Below the pieces are notes generated by a model. It ran no database searches. It saw only the letters and a list, made by a program, of their open reading frames with translations, and was not told the origin of the DNA. From a virus, in IMG/VR virus record IMGVR_UViG_3300033148_002445, positions 1 through 43,499 of that record: DNA of 43,499 nucleotides. The stretch is one strand, 5' to 3'. Shown one piece after another: positions 30,901 through 37,649 of the stretch. Position numbers and translations under genes: made by a program. Numbering within the stretch: the stretch's first letter is position 1; each line of letters begins with the position of its first letter.

Positions 30901-32568
30901 ATTTGGCGCCCCGAGGCAATGCAAATTGACGGACAGCCAATTTTCAAGCGGACAGTCGAAGGGGTGACGGAGTATTATCAATTTCGGCCTGATCTATTTG
31001 AGGCTCTTGGTGGTCTCGAAACGCATCACAATCTTGATATTGCAACACATTGCGCACGGCACTTCATGGGTGCGCTCAAGATTGGGGCAACACGTTTCAA
31101 TCCTAGTTTCATATTATTCACGAATCTGGCAAAGGATTACCAGACATTCCTCATGCAAGGGGAAAGGGGGCTGGCCGGTGCAGTAGATCCGGCCGGTTGG
31201 GCCTGTGCGTGGGTGTACTCAGAGGTTATGCGCGTCACGGGACGAGGAGAAGGAGATCCCGTTGTGAGATCCTTCAAGCAAATGGGGGGAGAACTCTCTA
31301 CGTATGCAGGCTTGGATCGCCATCGCCTACGACAGGCGGCCCGTTACGCCAAGAAGGGGAGGCATGGCTGGGCAACTATTGGTGCAAACATTACCGGCAC
31401 TCCAGAAGTCGCTTCGCGATTGGCTGAATATGCTGCAGTATTAGAAAAACTTGGATGGCTGGAAAGAATCAGGAACGGCGAGACTCCACCAACTGAAGTT
31501 TTATTCAAGTGCATCAATGCTGCACATGACGTTACGGTTGACTTTCGTCGAATGGGGCCGTGGGGTAGGTATCTGAACTACTGGATTCCATTTTCTAACG
31601 CAAAACTAGAGGGCATGGATAAGTTTATCAGGACATTCAAGGATCATCCGGCTAGAACACTTTTGCGAGTTGGAACGCAAATTGTTCCGTTTGCGTTGAT
31701 GTATTGGTGGCTGCGTCACGATGATGATGACTACAAGGAGAGGCAGGAATGGCAAGATAATTTTTGGACTTTTACTAATTCCGATGGCAGGCCAATCATC
31801 CGAATACCGAAGGCGCATGAGTGGGGTTTGCTATTTAGTGGAATAGAGCGAATGCTTGATGCCGCTTATGATAAAGATCCCGAGGCTATTACCAGGTGGT
31901 TCAAGCAGGCATGGAGGACGGCAGTGCCAGATACATATCCGGTTGGTGTTACTACGCTTTTTGAAACAATGTTCAATTACGATCACTTTAGAAAACGTGC
32001 AATTGTTCCAGAATACCTCCAGGGACTTGAGCCGGTTGATCAGTCTTTTGAATACAATACCAAGTTGGTGAAACATGCCGCTAAATTTATGCATGATTAT
32101 AGTGGCGGCAGAGTGAATTTGAGTCCTGCTAAAATTGAACATCTCGTGAATGGCCTGACGGGTGGAATGTATTCGAGGGCAGCAAGGCCAATTGAAAAAG
32201 CAATCAGCGACGATCCTTGGGCGGTGCACGATGTCCCCGGCCTGAAGGGGATCACGCTAAGAAAGGAATATACAAAAAGCGTTGGTGATCTATACGATTT
32301 GCGCAGGAAACTTTCGCAACAAAAAAAATCAGCCGATAAGCATGGTGAAATATTTGATCCCCGGAAAAGGAGCGATTTGCGCAAATTGGAGCATGCCATC
32401 GGGTATCTTGGGAAGTTAAGAAAATATGCGAAAGACCAACCGAATGAAATTCGCGAACAAATTGAAAGAGCAATGACCGGCGTGGCGCGTTCGGCATTGA
32501 ATCGTCCGTCGCTCGAACGCTATCCAGATCCTCGGCTAGTGGAGGATGCCTTGCCGGAATTGCCTTGA
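27901..32568 (+). CDS. Giant internal virion protein with metallopeptidase-like site (1555 aa)
   Basis: At 1555 aa this is the largest gene and fits the large ejection protein of short-tailed phages, which leaves the capsid with the DNA. Residues 584-588 are HEIAH (AVAMHEIAHHIAKKYP), and a downstream ExxxxE at 623-627 (SEGFAEF) offers the third ligand, so a gluzincin-type zinc peptidase domain is likely. Regions before and after are helical. Hydrophobic segments (LSAGLLAGTVGGPYAMFAYW, GIAALSGGAGAGMAIGESAI, VPFALMYWWLRHDD) could insert in membranes. The C-terminus (KEYTKSVGDLYDLRRKLSQQ) is basic and coiled. No RNA polymerase or transglycosylase motif was found. The promoter at 32565-32593 overlaps its stop. 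Confidence 0.8.
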   Translation: MPFDPQVMASLGISAPFRPDVAPQLDPDVIAIAQQAEEAIAQRRRYISDKYMGGLTSPLLGIRSGASERAMKEITDPNERQWLIEDVAKMSKAISWAKEREYGKAGFVAPGLDAPAFIGGRFGRRAEQVGGAFADAGTAMVGAAADFRNWIQGRGRTEDVQFRRQLEAAKQGGDPSLGKNAPLSLRAAAGAAGMAPDLSAGLLAGTVGGPYAMFAYWTARLFPERNEDYLAMGLDPAFAATAGAVTAAAEAAIEMINIDPTGTTKGAIAQPVKGVVRRGISDAIRKYGGKRLISVMEKSPAVRVAISQALDALERTGIEITEEGIQRGVRDVGQYLAALTDEEIEGPVFSSIAPAMWQEMKDAAPGIAALSGGAGAGMAIGESAIRKQEVRQARIEKEILEYADQGKVPSRRKRVEWGLPEEGWESRAQRKEGVQRLAENLRMEAAIQEQARKIVEMPPGVAQEAIARVPEVAAAVMPSIEEAVPAAELFVIPEVMSEPGGAPLRSGEGVQAAMMPGEHGMAVEVVGTGEVIGGRKVVVGLEGIWDVPLKLGRVRGKAAGIYKRHEEIARLSRGQESAPAVAMHEIAHHIAKKYPMLMRSLSQEERRELGSLDYDQEKKRPSEGFAEFVRGYVTGSTHLEEGIDLKAVAPNFHESFQAAIESDPEMVEKLENSRLLIQSLRKAGAVGRVKGQIGQPDPTLGLLSTRGRIKRLFDIVYTKIKEEGLPIQRYVQAAKARGYTPGQGTTAFEDYNALRRTGEHFAASALEDGVFLLSETDKKVGPSLKEALAEIGSEEDYENFRAWAYARHAVESWSKGKDPGITLSDAQETQARLYDPRYERAADGLTAFGNGLILVLEDVGEISQEEGARMRDYYKTHIPLERVQEGKLTAGTRMRGLLGRKGLRKRKGSGLPVTDPVEALMARAIRTYDRAGRRIVCDKIVRTAETTEGLGEWVERVPPDMVPTQFKLDEIKSQLSPMLAREGIDVDEIFDSIDPMTALTIWRPEAMQIDGQPIFKRTVEGVTEYYQFRPDLFEALGGLETHHNLDIATHCARHFMGALKIGATRFNPSFILFTNLAKDYQTFLMQGERGLAGAVDPAGWACAWVYSEVMRVTGRGEGDPVVRSFKQMGGELSTYAGLDRHRLRQAARYAKKGRHGWATIGANITGTPEVASRLAEYAAVLEKLGWLERIRNGETPPTEVLFKCINAAHDVTVDFRRMGPWGRYLNYWIPFSNAKLEGMDKFIRTFKDHPARTLLRVGTQIVPFALMYWWLRHDDDDYKERQEWQDNFWTFTNSDGRPIIRIPKAHEWGLLFSGIERMLDAAYDKDPEAITRWFKQAWRTAVPDTYPVGVTTLFETMFNYDHFRKRAIVPEYLQGLEPVDQSFEYNTKLVKHAAKFMHDYSGGRVNLSPAKIEHLVNGLTGGMYSRAARPIEKAISDDPWAVHDVPGLKGITLRKEYTKSVGDLYDLRRKLSQQKKSADKHGEIFDPRKRSDLRKLEHAIGYLGKLRKYAKDQPNEIREQIERAMTGVARSALNRPSLERYPDPRLVEDALPELP

Positions 32569-32593
32569 CACAACTTTCGTAGCATAGTATATT
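32565..32593 (+). promoter_or_regulatory. Consensus promoter of the envelope cassette
   Basis: Perfect TTGACA (32565-32570), 17-base spacer, TATATT (32588-32593, 5/6). The start near 32600 gives a 25-base leader with GGAGGAGGAG before the ATG at 32625. It overlaps the stop of the giant gene, so this cassette can be expressed independently of the late structural genes. Confidence 0.8.
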
Positions 32594-32624
32594 AGAGAGT
32601 ATCACCCCGGAGGAGGAGAGCGAA

Positions 32625-33302
32625 ATGAACCTAACCATCACGCAAAAATTACCAGAATGGGATAGCGAACCGCATTGGGGAACAATCAAACCCGGTGACA
32701 TTATCGGTTTCAGCGGTGACTCATGGGTAAGTGCAACGATTAACATTGCGACTTACGGTATCCCGTACTGGGATCTCAGTCATGTTGGAATCGTGGCGGA
32801 GTACGATGTGATGTGGGATGGACCAGGGCGAGAGTATCCATATAGTGAATTTCGACACCGCCACCATGAATTGCTCCTGTTTGAATCCACTTTCGGCTGT
32901 CCAATGCCTTGCGAGATTCTGGGTAAGGTGACAAGCGGGGTACAGGCGCATCCAATCGCAAAGCGAATTGAGCAGTACGGAGGTAAGGTTTGGCATTATC
33001 CGCTGTATCGCGAACTGAGGCCACTTGAAACGCGGCGGATGACGGCATTTTTACTGGAGTATCTCGGGAGAAACTATGATTGGATTGGAGCCGTACGCGC
33101 GGCGGGCAGGGGCTTCTCCTGGTTGGAGTCACGTTTGCGTCGGGAGGATCTATCATCGCTGTTTTGTTCCGAATACTGCGCAGGAGCCCATAAGCATATC
33201 AACCTACTCGATACGCATAGCGCAAGTCGATGGAGTCCGAATTTGCTCACCCGCGTGGAGCGGCGGTGCGGTATCTTGCTAAAACCGAGGAGACTGAAGT
33301 GA
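32625..33302 (+). CDS. Permuted papain-fold (NlpC/P60-like) hydrolase (225 aa)
   Basis: Members of this fold cleave peptide or isopeptide bonds, often in cell-wall peptides. IKPGDIIGFSGDSWVS (residues 21-36) is followed by YWDLSHVGIVAEYD with His53, then LFCSEYCAGAHKHI with Cys181. A His-before-Cys order with a GDIIxF opening and a CSE motif is the permuted YiiX/LRAT-like arrangement rather than classical NlpC. YDWIGAVRAAG lies between. There is no signal peptide or membrane segment. It is the first gene of the cassette and has a GGAGGAGGAG ribosome site. It may be an endolysin-like peptidase or a virion or host-directed hydrolase. The next gene starts within its stop codon. Confidence 0.75.
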   Translation: MNLTITQKLPEWDSEPHWGTIKPGDIIGFSGDSWVSATINIATYGIPYWDLSHVGIVAEYDVMWDGPGREYPYSEFRHRHHELLLFESTFGCPMPCEILGKVTSGVQAHPIAKRIEQYGGKVWHYPLYRELRPLETRRMTAFLLEYLGRNYDWIGAVRAAGRGFSWLESRLRREDLSSLFCSEYCAGAHKHINLLDTHSASRWSPNLLTRVERRCGILLKPRRLK

Positions 33303-33517
33303 TTGATGGGGTAGAGGTTCCGAGATGCGATCCAGAAAGTAGCATCCTGGAAGGCGTGGAGATCCTGAGGCTGGATATTGTTGCTGCCATTACAGGTAAA
33401 CGATGGCTGTTGTGGACGACCGCGTACACCGAAATGGATAAAGCCGAATTGATTCGCAAGATGCGGGCAGCAATGAAGAAAATCAAATTCATGCCACCAC
33501 TCAAACCGGGAGAATGA
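33299..33517 (+). CDS. Small hypothetical protein (72 aa), GTG start
   Basis: The start GTG at 33299 is chosen because GAGGAG lies 6 bases upstream and because it overlaps the previous TGA (GTGA), as at 21976. An in-frame ATG at 33230 would overlap the hydrolase by 73 bases. The product begins (M)IDGVEVPRCDPESSILEG, then RLDIVAAITGKRWLLWTTAY and a basic helix (AELIRKMRAAMKKIKFMPP). No domain is recognised. The basic amphipathic C-terminal helix could touch membranes or nucleic acid. Confidence 0.6.
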   Translation: MIDGVEVPRCDPESSILEGVEILRLDIVAAITGKRWLLWTTAYTEMDKAELIRKMRAAMKKIKFMPPLKPGE

Positions 33518-33518
33518 A

Positions 33519-34160
33519 ATGAGATACGACAGTGATGGGTGGTCTGTGACAGCGCCGTTCCTAATGCTGATTGTATGGCTGGTGATAGTGTCCGTCGGAA
33601 TTCTATTCCTGACTGGTTGCGGACAATTCGACACGATCATGCCGAATATTGACGTTCCAAATACTTCACCGAAGGTTGTCATTTCCGAGCGCCCAGTTGT
33701 AAATATCCCATACGACCTTCGGCAAGAAAACTGGCTCGGTCGGAAGCGCGAGGGGTCGTGTACGTGGGCCACGACTATTTCTCTCTTGCGATGGCAGGGG
33801 AGGTATCGCACAGCCGATTGGGTCAGGAAAAATCGCGGAGATGGCGAGTGGCCAGAACACATGGCAGAGGGTCTGGACAGCGCCGGAATCCGATACGCAT
33901 ATACTACAGACGGGAATGTTGAATTTCTAGAATGGGCTTGCCGAACCCGGCGCGGCTGTGGAATTACGGTGAATGGCGGCGCCCATATGGTTGCGCTTGT
34001 GCATCTGGATAACCAATGGGCTGCGATTCTGGATAACAATGACATCGAGAAGTTTATTTGGATTCCGCGCGCTGCGCTGATTGCCGAATGGCAAGCAAGC
34101 TATGGCTGGGCCACGACCGTTTTGTACACCCCATGCCCCCCCCCACCAGTGAGGCGGTAA
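33519..34160 (+). CDS. Lipobox-bearing C39-like cysteine peptidase (213 aa)
   Basis: Residues 13-33 are a hydrophobic span (FLMLIVWLVIVSVGILF) ending in the lipobox LTGC with Cys34, so the protein is probably a lipoprotein, or otherwise membrane-anchored, with the rest outside. The domain from residue 65 has catalytic Cys81 in GSCTWATTISLLRWQ, His156 in VNGGAHMVALVHLD and Asp/Asn at 172-175 (LDNND), the order of C39-type papain-fold peptidases. A Pro-rich tail (CPPPPVRR) ends in a nine-C tract. C39 domains usually cut after double glycine, but that substrate cannot be inferred. In this cassette a surface or envelope-peptide hydrolase for lysis or exclusion is likely. Confidence 0.75.
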   Translation: MRYDSDGWSVTAPFLMLIVWLVIVSVGILFLTGCGQFDTIMPNIDVPNTSPKVVISERPVVNIPYDLRQENWLGRKREGSCTWATTISLLRWQGRYRTADWVRKNRGDGEWPEHMAEGLDSAGIRYAYTTDGNVEFLEWACRTRRGCGITVNGGAHMVALVHLDNQWAAILDNNDIEKFIWIPRAALIAEWQASYGWATTVLYTPCPPPPVRR

Positions 34161-34379
34161 ATGAGTGTTGTAGTTTTTGACACTGGCAGGAATGCCAATG
34201 CGACCAAGTATCTTCCGGTTATTCAGGCTTTTCTGGACAGCCGGCCAGACATTGAGGCGTATGTCCACGGTCGTGTTGACCAATTCATGTGCGATCTACT
34301 CACGACTGGCATGGCAACTATGCCCAATGAAAAGATTACCCCACTGTTCCGTTACCCCAATAGAAAGGGAAAGAAATGA
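34161..34379 (+). CDS. Small hypothetical protein (72 aa)
   Basis: GAGGCGG precedes the ATG, which directly follows the TAA of the peptidase gene. The product starts MSVVVFDTGRNANATKYLPV, an alpha/beta opening, and continues FLDSRPDIEAYVHGRVDQFM and a basic tail (YPNRKGKK). No signal peptide or TM segment. Its stop overlaps the next ATG (ATGA). Located between two exported proteins, it may be a cytoplasmic partner, but no function is recognised. Confidence 0.6.
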   Translation: MSVVVFDTGRNANATKYLPVIQAFLDSRPDIEAYVHGRVDQFMCDLLTTGMATMPNEKITPLFRYPNRKGKK

Positions 34380-35080
34380 AGAAGGTCTGTTTGTTTATGT
34401 TGCTATGGGCAGTGATGTTCATGGTGGTATTTTCGTTTGTGCAAGTTGTGCGGAGTGCAGAAATCAGCGCTCCTGGTGTGATTGCAAACGAGCGCGTTAT
34501 TAACCTCCCGAACGATAGCGAGAAGTGGTATCTCAGCGTCGTAGGTGTGGATGGAGAGGCTCGCTACGAAAAAATCCTCGCCTGGTTCGATGGTGACGAT
34601 GCACTAAAGCAATTGCGATTGCAGGTTCATTTTCGTAAGATCAATAACGACACGGTTATTTATCGAACGAGATACGCCTCTAATGTAAGGGGTTTGCCGA
34701 CGGTACGATTGCAAAAAAGCAAGGGAGAGGTCGTCTATGAAGCCAGCGGTAATGATTTGCCGCTGACGGCTGGTGGTCTCTATGGCGCTCTCGCCAATGC
34801 TTCCAGCCAGGCACAAGATTTTGGTATCTTCCGGCCGTGGGGAGGGCGGCGCAATAAGTGCCCGGATGGGCGCTGTCCCATTAAACCAGAACCCGTCAAG
34901 CCCGACAAGGAAGACCCCCCTCCGGCTCCGGTTGACGATGGTGGTGCCCCCGAAATGGCGGCACAATCTGGCTTCGACATGAATAGTGCTGGCATTGGCG
35001 CGGGTGTTGCGCTACTGTGCGCCGGTGTGGGTTCCGGCTTGAGTGTGTTTGTTCAGTGGTATCGAAAATATTGGCAGTAG
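34376..35080 (+). CDS. Secreted/membrane protein with CPDGRCP motif (234 aa)
   Basis: Residues 1-27 form a signal peptide (MKKVCLFMLLWAVMFMVVFS) with likely cleavage after VRSA. The mature part has a beta-rich domain (EKWYLSVVGVDGEARYEKIL, LQVHFRKINNDTVIYRTRYA), then NKCPDGRCPIKPEPVKPD, a Cys pair in a CPDGRCP turn followed by a proline-rich spacer, and a C-terminal membrane span (GIGAGVALLCAGVGSGLSVF) with a basic end. The topology (exported domain, Pro-rich spacer, C-terminal anchor) suggests an envelope protein crossing or tethering layers, perhaps spanin-like. This is inferred. The same CPDGRCP occurs in the 70-aa gene 1 kb downstream. Confidence 0.65.
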   Translation: MKKVCLFMLLWAVMFMVVFSFVQVVRSAEISAPGVIANERVINLPNDSEKWYLSVVGVDGEARYEKILAWFDGDDALKQLRLQVHFRKINNDTVIYRTRYASNVRGLPTVRLQKSKGEVVYEASGNDLPLTAGGLYGALANASSQAQDFGIFRPWGGRRNKCPDGRCPIKPEPVKPDKEDPPPAPVDDGGAPEMAAQSGFDMNSAGIGAGVALLCAGVGSGLSVFVQWYRKYWQ

Positions 35081-35113
35081 ATCAATTTGAATTTTACAAT
35101 TAGGAGATGTGAC

Positions 35114-35482
35114 ATGGGAATCGTTGGAAGTGTTAGTGTCGCCGCGCTTGTTGTTGTGGTCGGCTATCTTGCTGCGGAGTGGGCCTTGAAGGTCGATACT
35201 AAGGTCGAAGATCGTCGCCGCGCAGCTAACCGATTGGCTGGTGTGATGCGAAGTCTCGGATTGCGACAAACTCCTAAGTTCCTTGAGGACTACGGAGTTG
35301 GTGACTACAGTGGAATGGGAGACGAGATCATTCGGCTCGTCGAATTATTTGCGTCCGGTGAAGAAGCTGTTGTTGCCGAATTCGAGAAGGTCTTTGAGCG
35401 GTGTTTGGATGCAAAGCTGGCTACCGAGGAAGGGCGCGCCTATCTCGGCGCGAAGCTGACCGAAATGGACGTGCCTACTTAG
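35114..35482 (+). CDS. One-TM small protein (122 aa)
   Basis: TAGGAG lies 8 bases before the ATG at 35114. The in-frame start at 35087 has no ribosome site. The product opens MGIVGSVSVAALVVVVGYLA, one membrane helix, followed by a charged amphipathic region (KVDTKVEDRRRAANRLAGVM) and an acidic helical tail. N-terminal TM plus helical cytoplasmic or periplasmic domain fits a holin- or antiholin-like protein, as often found in lysis cassettes, but one TM and this length are not diagnostic. A GC-rich terminator follows. Confidence 0.6.
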   Translation: MGIVGSVSVAALVVVVGYLAAEWALKVDTKVEDRRRAANRLAGVMRSLGLRQTPKFLEDYGVGDYSGMGDEIIRLVELFASGEEAVVAEFEKVFERCLDAKLATEEGRAYLGAKLTEMDVPT

Positions 35483-35535
35483 CGCCCATGAGGAAGCGGG
35501 TTGAGCCCTCCCCGCCTAAACCGGGGCTCGTAGTA

Positions 35536-35582
35536 GCCGGCCCGGCCGTCCACTAATACCAGGCCGGGCCGGCAGGGTTTTT
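35536..35582 (+). terminator. Rho-independent terminator
   Basis: GCCGGCCCGGCC and GGCCGGGCCGGC form a perfect 12-bp stem around a 14-base loop, followed by AGGGTTTTTG. A weaker GAGCCC/GGGCTC hairpin lies just upstream (about 35501-35529). Confidence 0.85.
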
Positions 35583-35608
35583 GTTCAAATTCAATCGAGG
35601 AGAGCCCA

Positions 35609-35905
35609 ATGACAGAGACTGATTCCGTTAGGCAGGAACAACTCGCGTGCATGCTCGCAACATATGAGGCTGCCGTCAAGGACTTGGAGCGAGCGAAAGA
35701 AAATTTTCGATCCTGTCAGAGAAGTATGGCACGAACAATGAAACGATGGGATGTTCGCAGCTTAAAGCACGGTGACACGATATATTCCAATAGTGGATAT
35801 GCCGATGTTGTTGACGCATTTCGCGGTGTCCATGTTGATTTGATGGCGGCGAATAAGTTGGCGAAACCACGAAGGGAAAAGCACGATGAAGAAATGGCTC
35901 AATGA
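35609..35905 (+). CDS. Helical hypothetical protein (98 aa)
   Basis: GAGGAGAG lies before the ATG. The first 60 residues are a likely coiled coil (LACMLATYEAAVKDLERAKE, NFRSCQRSMARTMKRW), the rest is mixed and ends KLAKPRREKHDEEMAQ. No signal or TM. Its 3' end overlaps the next gene by 20 bases. Function unknown. Sitting after the terminator in the envelope cassette, it may be made at a lower level. Confidence 0.6.
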   Translation: MTETDSVRQEQLACMLATYEAAVKDLERAKENFRSCQRSMARTMKRWDVRSLKHGDTIYSNSGYADVVDAFRGVHVDLMAANKLAKPRREKHDEEMAQ

Positions 35906-36098
35906 ATTCGATTGGGAATCAGTAATTGCCTGCATGGCTTGTCTGGTCCTTGCTATTGTTGGCTATATCGTGATTTGCTTCGCCATAGCCATTTCGATCA
36001 TGTCGTTTGGCGGTTGTGATGTGCCGCGTGATGGCGACTGCCCGGATGGGCGCTGCCCGACATACAACGAATTCCGCTATCATGGAATGGATGAATAG
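35886..36098 (+). CDS. Small membrane protein with CPDGRCP motif (70 aa)
   Basis: AGGGAAAAG precedes the ATG at 35886. After a short charged N-terminus (MKKWLNEFDWESV) comes one long hydrophobic span (ACMACLVLAIVGYIVICFAI, AISIMSF), then GGCDVPRDGDCPDGRCPTYN. The Cys after the span is a possible but imperfect lipobox (SFGGC). The CPDGRCP hexa/heptapeptide equals that of the 234-aa protein and the surrounding 17 nucleotides are identical, so the two share a recent common element or strong constraint. Role unknown; a disulphide- or metal-forming exported loop is likely. Confidence 0.65.
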   Translation: MKKWLNEFDWESVIACMACLVLAIVGYIVICFAIAISIMSFGGCDVPRDGDCPDGRCPTYNEFRYHGMDE

Positions 36099-36407
36099 AT
36101 GTTGCGATCAGCTTACGCCTTCCTGCTCGGTACCGGGATGTTTACTGCATTCCCGGGGTCTTTAATCATTCAGGGCGGTGCGCTCGTCATCCTTGGCTGG
36201 GCGGTTTGGTATCTGCTCGCCAGGGCATTCCCAGCGCACTTCAAGGCTGCACAAGAAGAGAGGGAACTTTTCCTGAAAACACAAAAGAGAGAGCGGGAGG
36301 AGTTTCATAGGGCACAGGAGGACACAAGACGAGACTTCAGGGAGTCCATCAATGCCCTTGCCAGTTCGCTGGATTGCTTGACGGCTGCACTCGTAACGAA
36401 GAAATGA
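36099..36407 (+). CDS. TM plus coiled-coil protein (102 aa), Rz/holin-like layout
   Basis: The ATG directly follows the TAG of the previous gene. Residues 1-45 contain two hydrophobic stretches (YAFLLGTGMFTAFPGSLIIQ, GALVILGWAVWYLLARAF) and residues 46-95 are a charged coiled coil (FKAAQEERELFLKTQKRERE, EFHRAQEDTRRDFRES). Membrane anchor plus long coiled coil is the layout of i-spanin-like or holin-associated lysis proteins. No conserved motif proves this. It is the last gene of the cassette and is followed by a terminator. Confidence 0.55.
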   Translation: MLRSAYAFLLGTGMFTAFPGSLIIQGGALVILGWAVWYLLARAFPAHFKAAQEERELFLKTQKREREEFHRAQEDTRRDFRESINALASSLDCLTAALVTKK

Positions 36408-36496
36408 GATTGGTGAAATTTCCATACGACTCCCCGGAGTATGAATCCTAATCGCCGGATCAGATTGACGGCATGCTAAGGATCTCCTTCCGGTTG

Positions 36497-36523
36497 GGCC
36501 GGCCCGAAAGGGCCGGCCTTTTT
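36497..36523 (+). terminator. Rho-independent terminator ending the envelope cassette
   Basis: GGCCGGCCC and GGGCCGGCC pair over 9 bp with a GAAA tetraloop and are followed by TTTTT. It separates the envelope cassette from the replication operon promoter 22 bases later. Confidence 0.9.
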
Positions 36524-36544
36524 CTCTTCCTATTTGGAATGTGC

Positions 36545-36572
36545 TTGACATGCCGCCGTGGCAGTGTAAGAT
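36545..36572 (+). promoter_or_regulatory. Promoter of the replication operon
   Basis: Perfect TTGACA (36545-36550), 16-base spacer, TAAGAT (36567-36572). The -10 and following bases (TAAGATGGA) are the same as at the promoter 5841-5869. It follows directly after the terminator at 36497-36523. Confidence 0.7.
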
Positions 36573-36610
36573 GGAGTAAGCAACAATGGCATTTCAAAAT
36601 GGGAAATAAG

Positions 36611-36802
36611 ATGATGGATCAACTAGTGTATCTAATCACAGATTCGGACGAAATGTGCCTGGGAACGGTAGAGGAAATTCTCCACAGCGATGGGGCGATG
36701 TGCTTCAATTCGATACTTTCGGATGTTGTTGGTGAAATTTTTGGCAATCCGGTTGGGCATTACAAGCTATTCGCAATCGAGTTACGTCAACCCAGGGAAT
36801 GA
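36611..36802 (+). CDS. Small acidic hypothetical protein (63 aa)
   Basis: Start at 36611 (MMDQLVYLITDSDEMCLG) has GGGA about 6 bases upstream. An in-frame ATG at 36599 is possible. The product is acidic with TVEEILHSDGAMCFNSILSD and ends GHYKLFAIELRQPRE. It looks like a small alpha/beta protein. First gene of the replication operon, 6 bases before the recombinase gene. No family recognised. Confidence 0.55.
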   Translation: MMDQLVYLITDSDEMCLGTVEEILHSDGAMCFNSILSDVVGEIFGNPVGHYKLFAIELRQPRE

Positions 36803-36808
36803 CACATC

Positions 36809-37615
36809 ATGGCCTTCGACTTGAATTCAATTTCGACCGGCGCTGGCCTTCAGGCGCCTAGGATTCTTGTTCTCGGAACTCCAAAGATTGGAAAGTCCGA
36901 ATTTGCAGCAGGCTCCGATAGCCCGATCTTCATTCCAATTCATGGTGAAGAGGGGATTGACCAAATTAACGTTCCACAATTTCCGACATGCGACAAACTT
37001 GGCGATGTCATGGATTGCTTCAAGACGATCCGTGAAAGCGATTACTTCAAGACAGTGGTAATTGATTCCGCCAGTACACTCGAACCACTTCTTCATGCGA
37101 ACACATGCGCCCGCTGCCCGAACAAGGATGGCAGCTATCCAGTCGGTATTGAGACTGTTTACGGTGGATATGCGAAAGGGTACACGGAAGCGCTAACGGA
37201 ATGGAAGATGATTACCGATACGCTCGACATGCTGCGCACCGAGAAGGGGATGGCGTCGATTATCATTGGGCATGTTGTGGTAAAGAGATTCGACGATCCA
37301 ACTGGGCTATCTTATGACCAGTGGCAATTCGACATCAACAGTAAGGCGGCCAATCTTCTTTACAAGTGGTGTGACAGTATCCTATTCTGCAACAAGAAAA
37401 CTGCCGTTGCCAAAGAGGACGTTGGCTTCGGGAAGGAGAAAAAGAGGGGAATTGACGTCTCGGGTGGACAGCACTATCTCTATACGAAATGGCACCCCGC
37501 ACATCCCGGTGGTGGGCGTGGAGTATTCGGCCGTCTCCCATACGAACTTCCGCTTTCATGGAAGTCATTTCAAGATGCCGTTACGGCGAAGACTGCGGCA
37601 GAAGCAACTAAGTAA
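36809..37615 (+). CDS. Sak4-like RecA-fold ATPase, recombination/annealing protein (268 aa)
   Basis: Walker A is GTPKIGKS at residues 23-30 and Walker B is TVVIDS at 82-87. The order RILVLGTPKIGKSEFAAGSD, a central Cys pair (CARCPNKDG), IIIGHVVVKRF as motif 3 and a basic middle (NKKTAV) fit the phage nucleotide-binding RecA-core proteins of the Sak4/Sak3 type, which promote single-strand annealing together with a phage SSB. The next gene is a DUF669-type SSB-like protein, the usual partner. Length (about 250-280) is normal for the family. The alternative is a host-type RadA/DnaB-related ATPase, less likely at this size. Confidence 0.75.
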   Translation: MAFDLNSISTGAGLQAPRILVLGTPKIGKSEFAAGSDSPIFIPIHGEEGIDQINVPQFPTCDKLGDVMDCFKTIRESDYFKTVVIDSASTLEPLLHANTCARCPNKDGSYPVGIETVYGGYAKGYTEALTEWKMITDTLDMLRTEKGMASIIIGHVVVKRFDDPTGLSYDQWQFDINSKAANLLYKWCDSILFCNKKTAVAKEDVGFGKEKKRGIDVSGGQHYLYTKWHPAHPGGGRGVFGRLPYELPLSWKSFQDAVTAKTAAEATK

Positions 37616-37649
37616 CAATCGTTCCCGAGTTTCAACAGAAAGGCATTTC

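Noticed and set aside
33074-34045. 323-codon minus-strand open frame
   Set aside because: Antisense to the hydrolase and C39-like genes, which have complete catalytic motifs.
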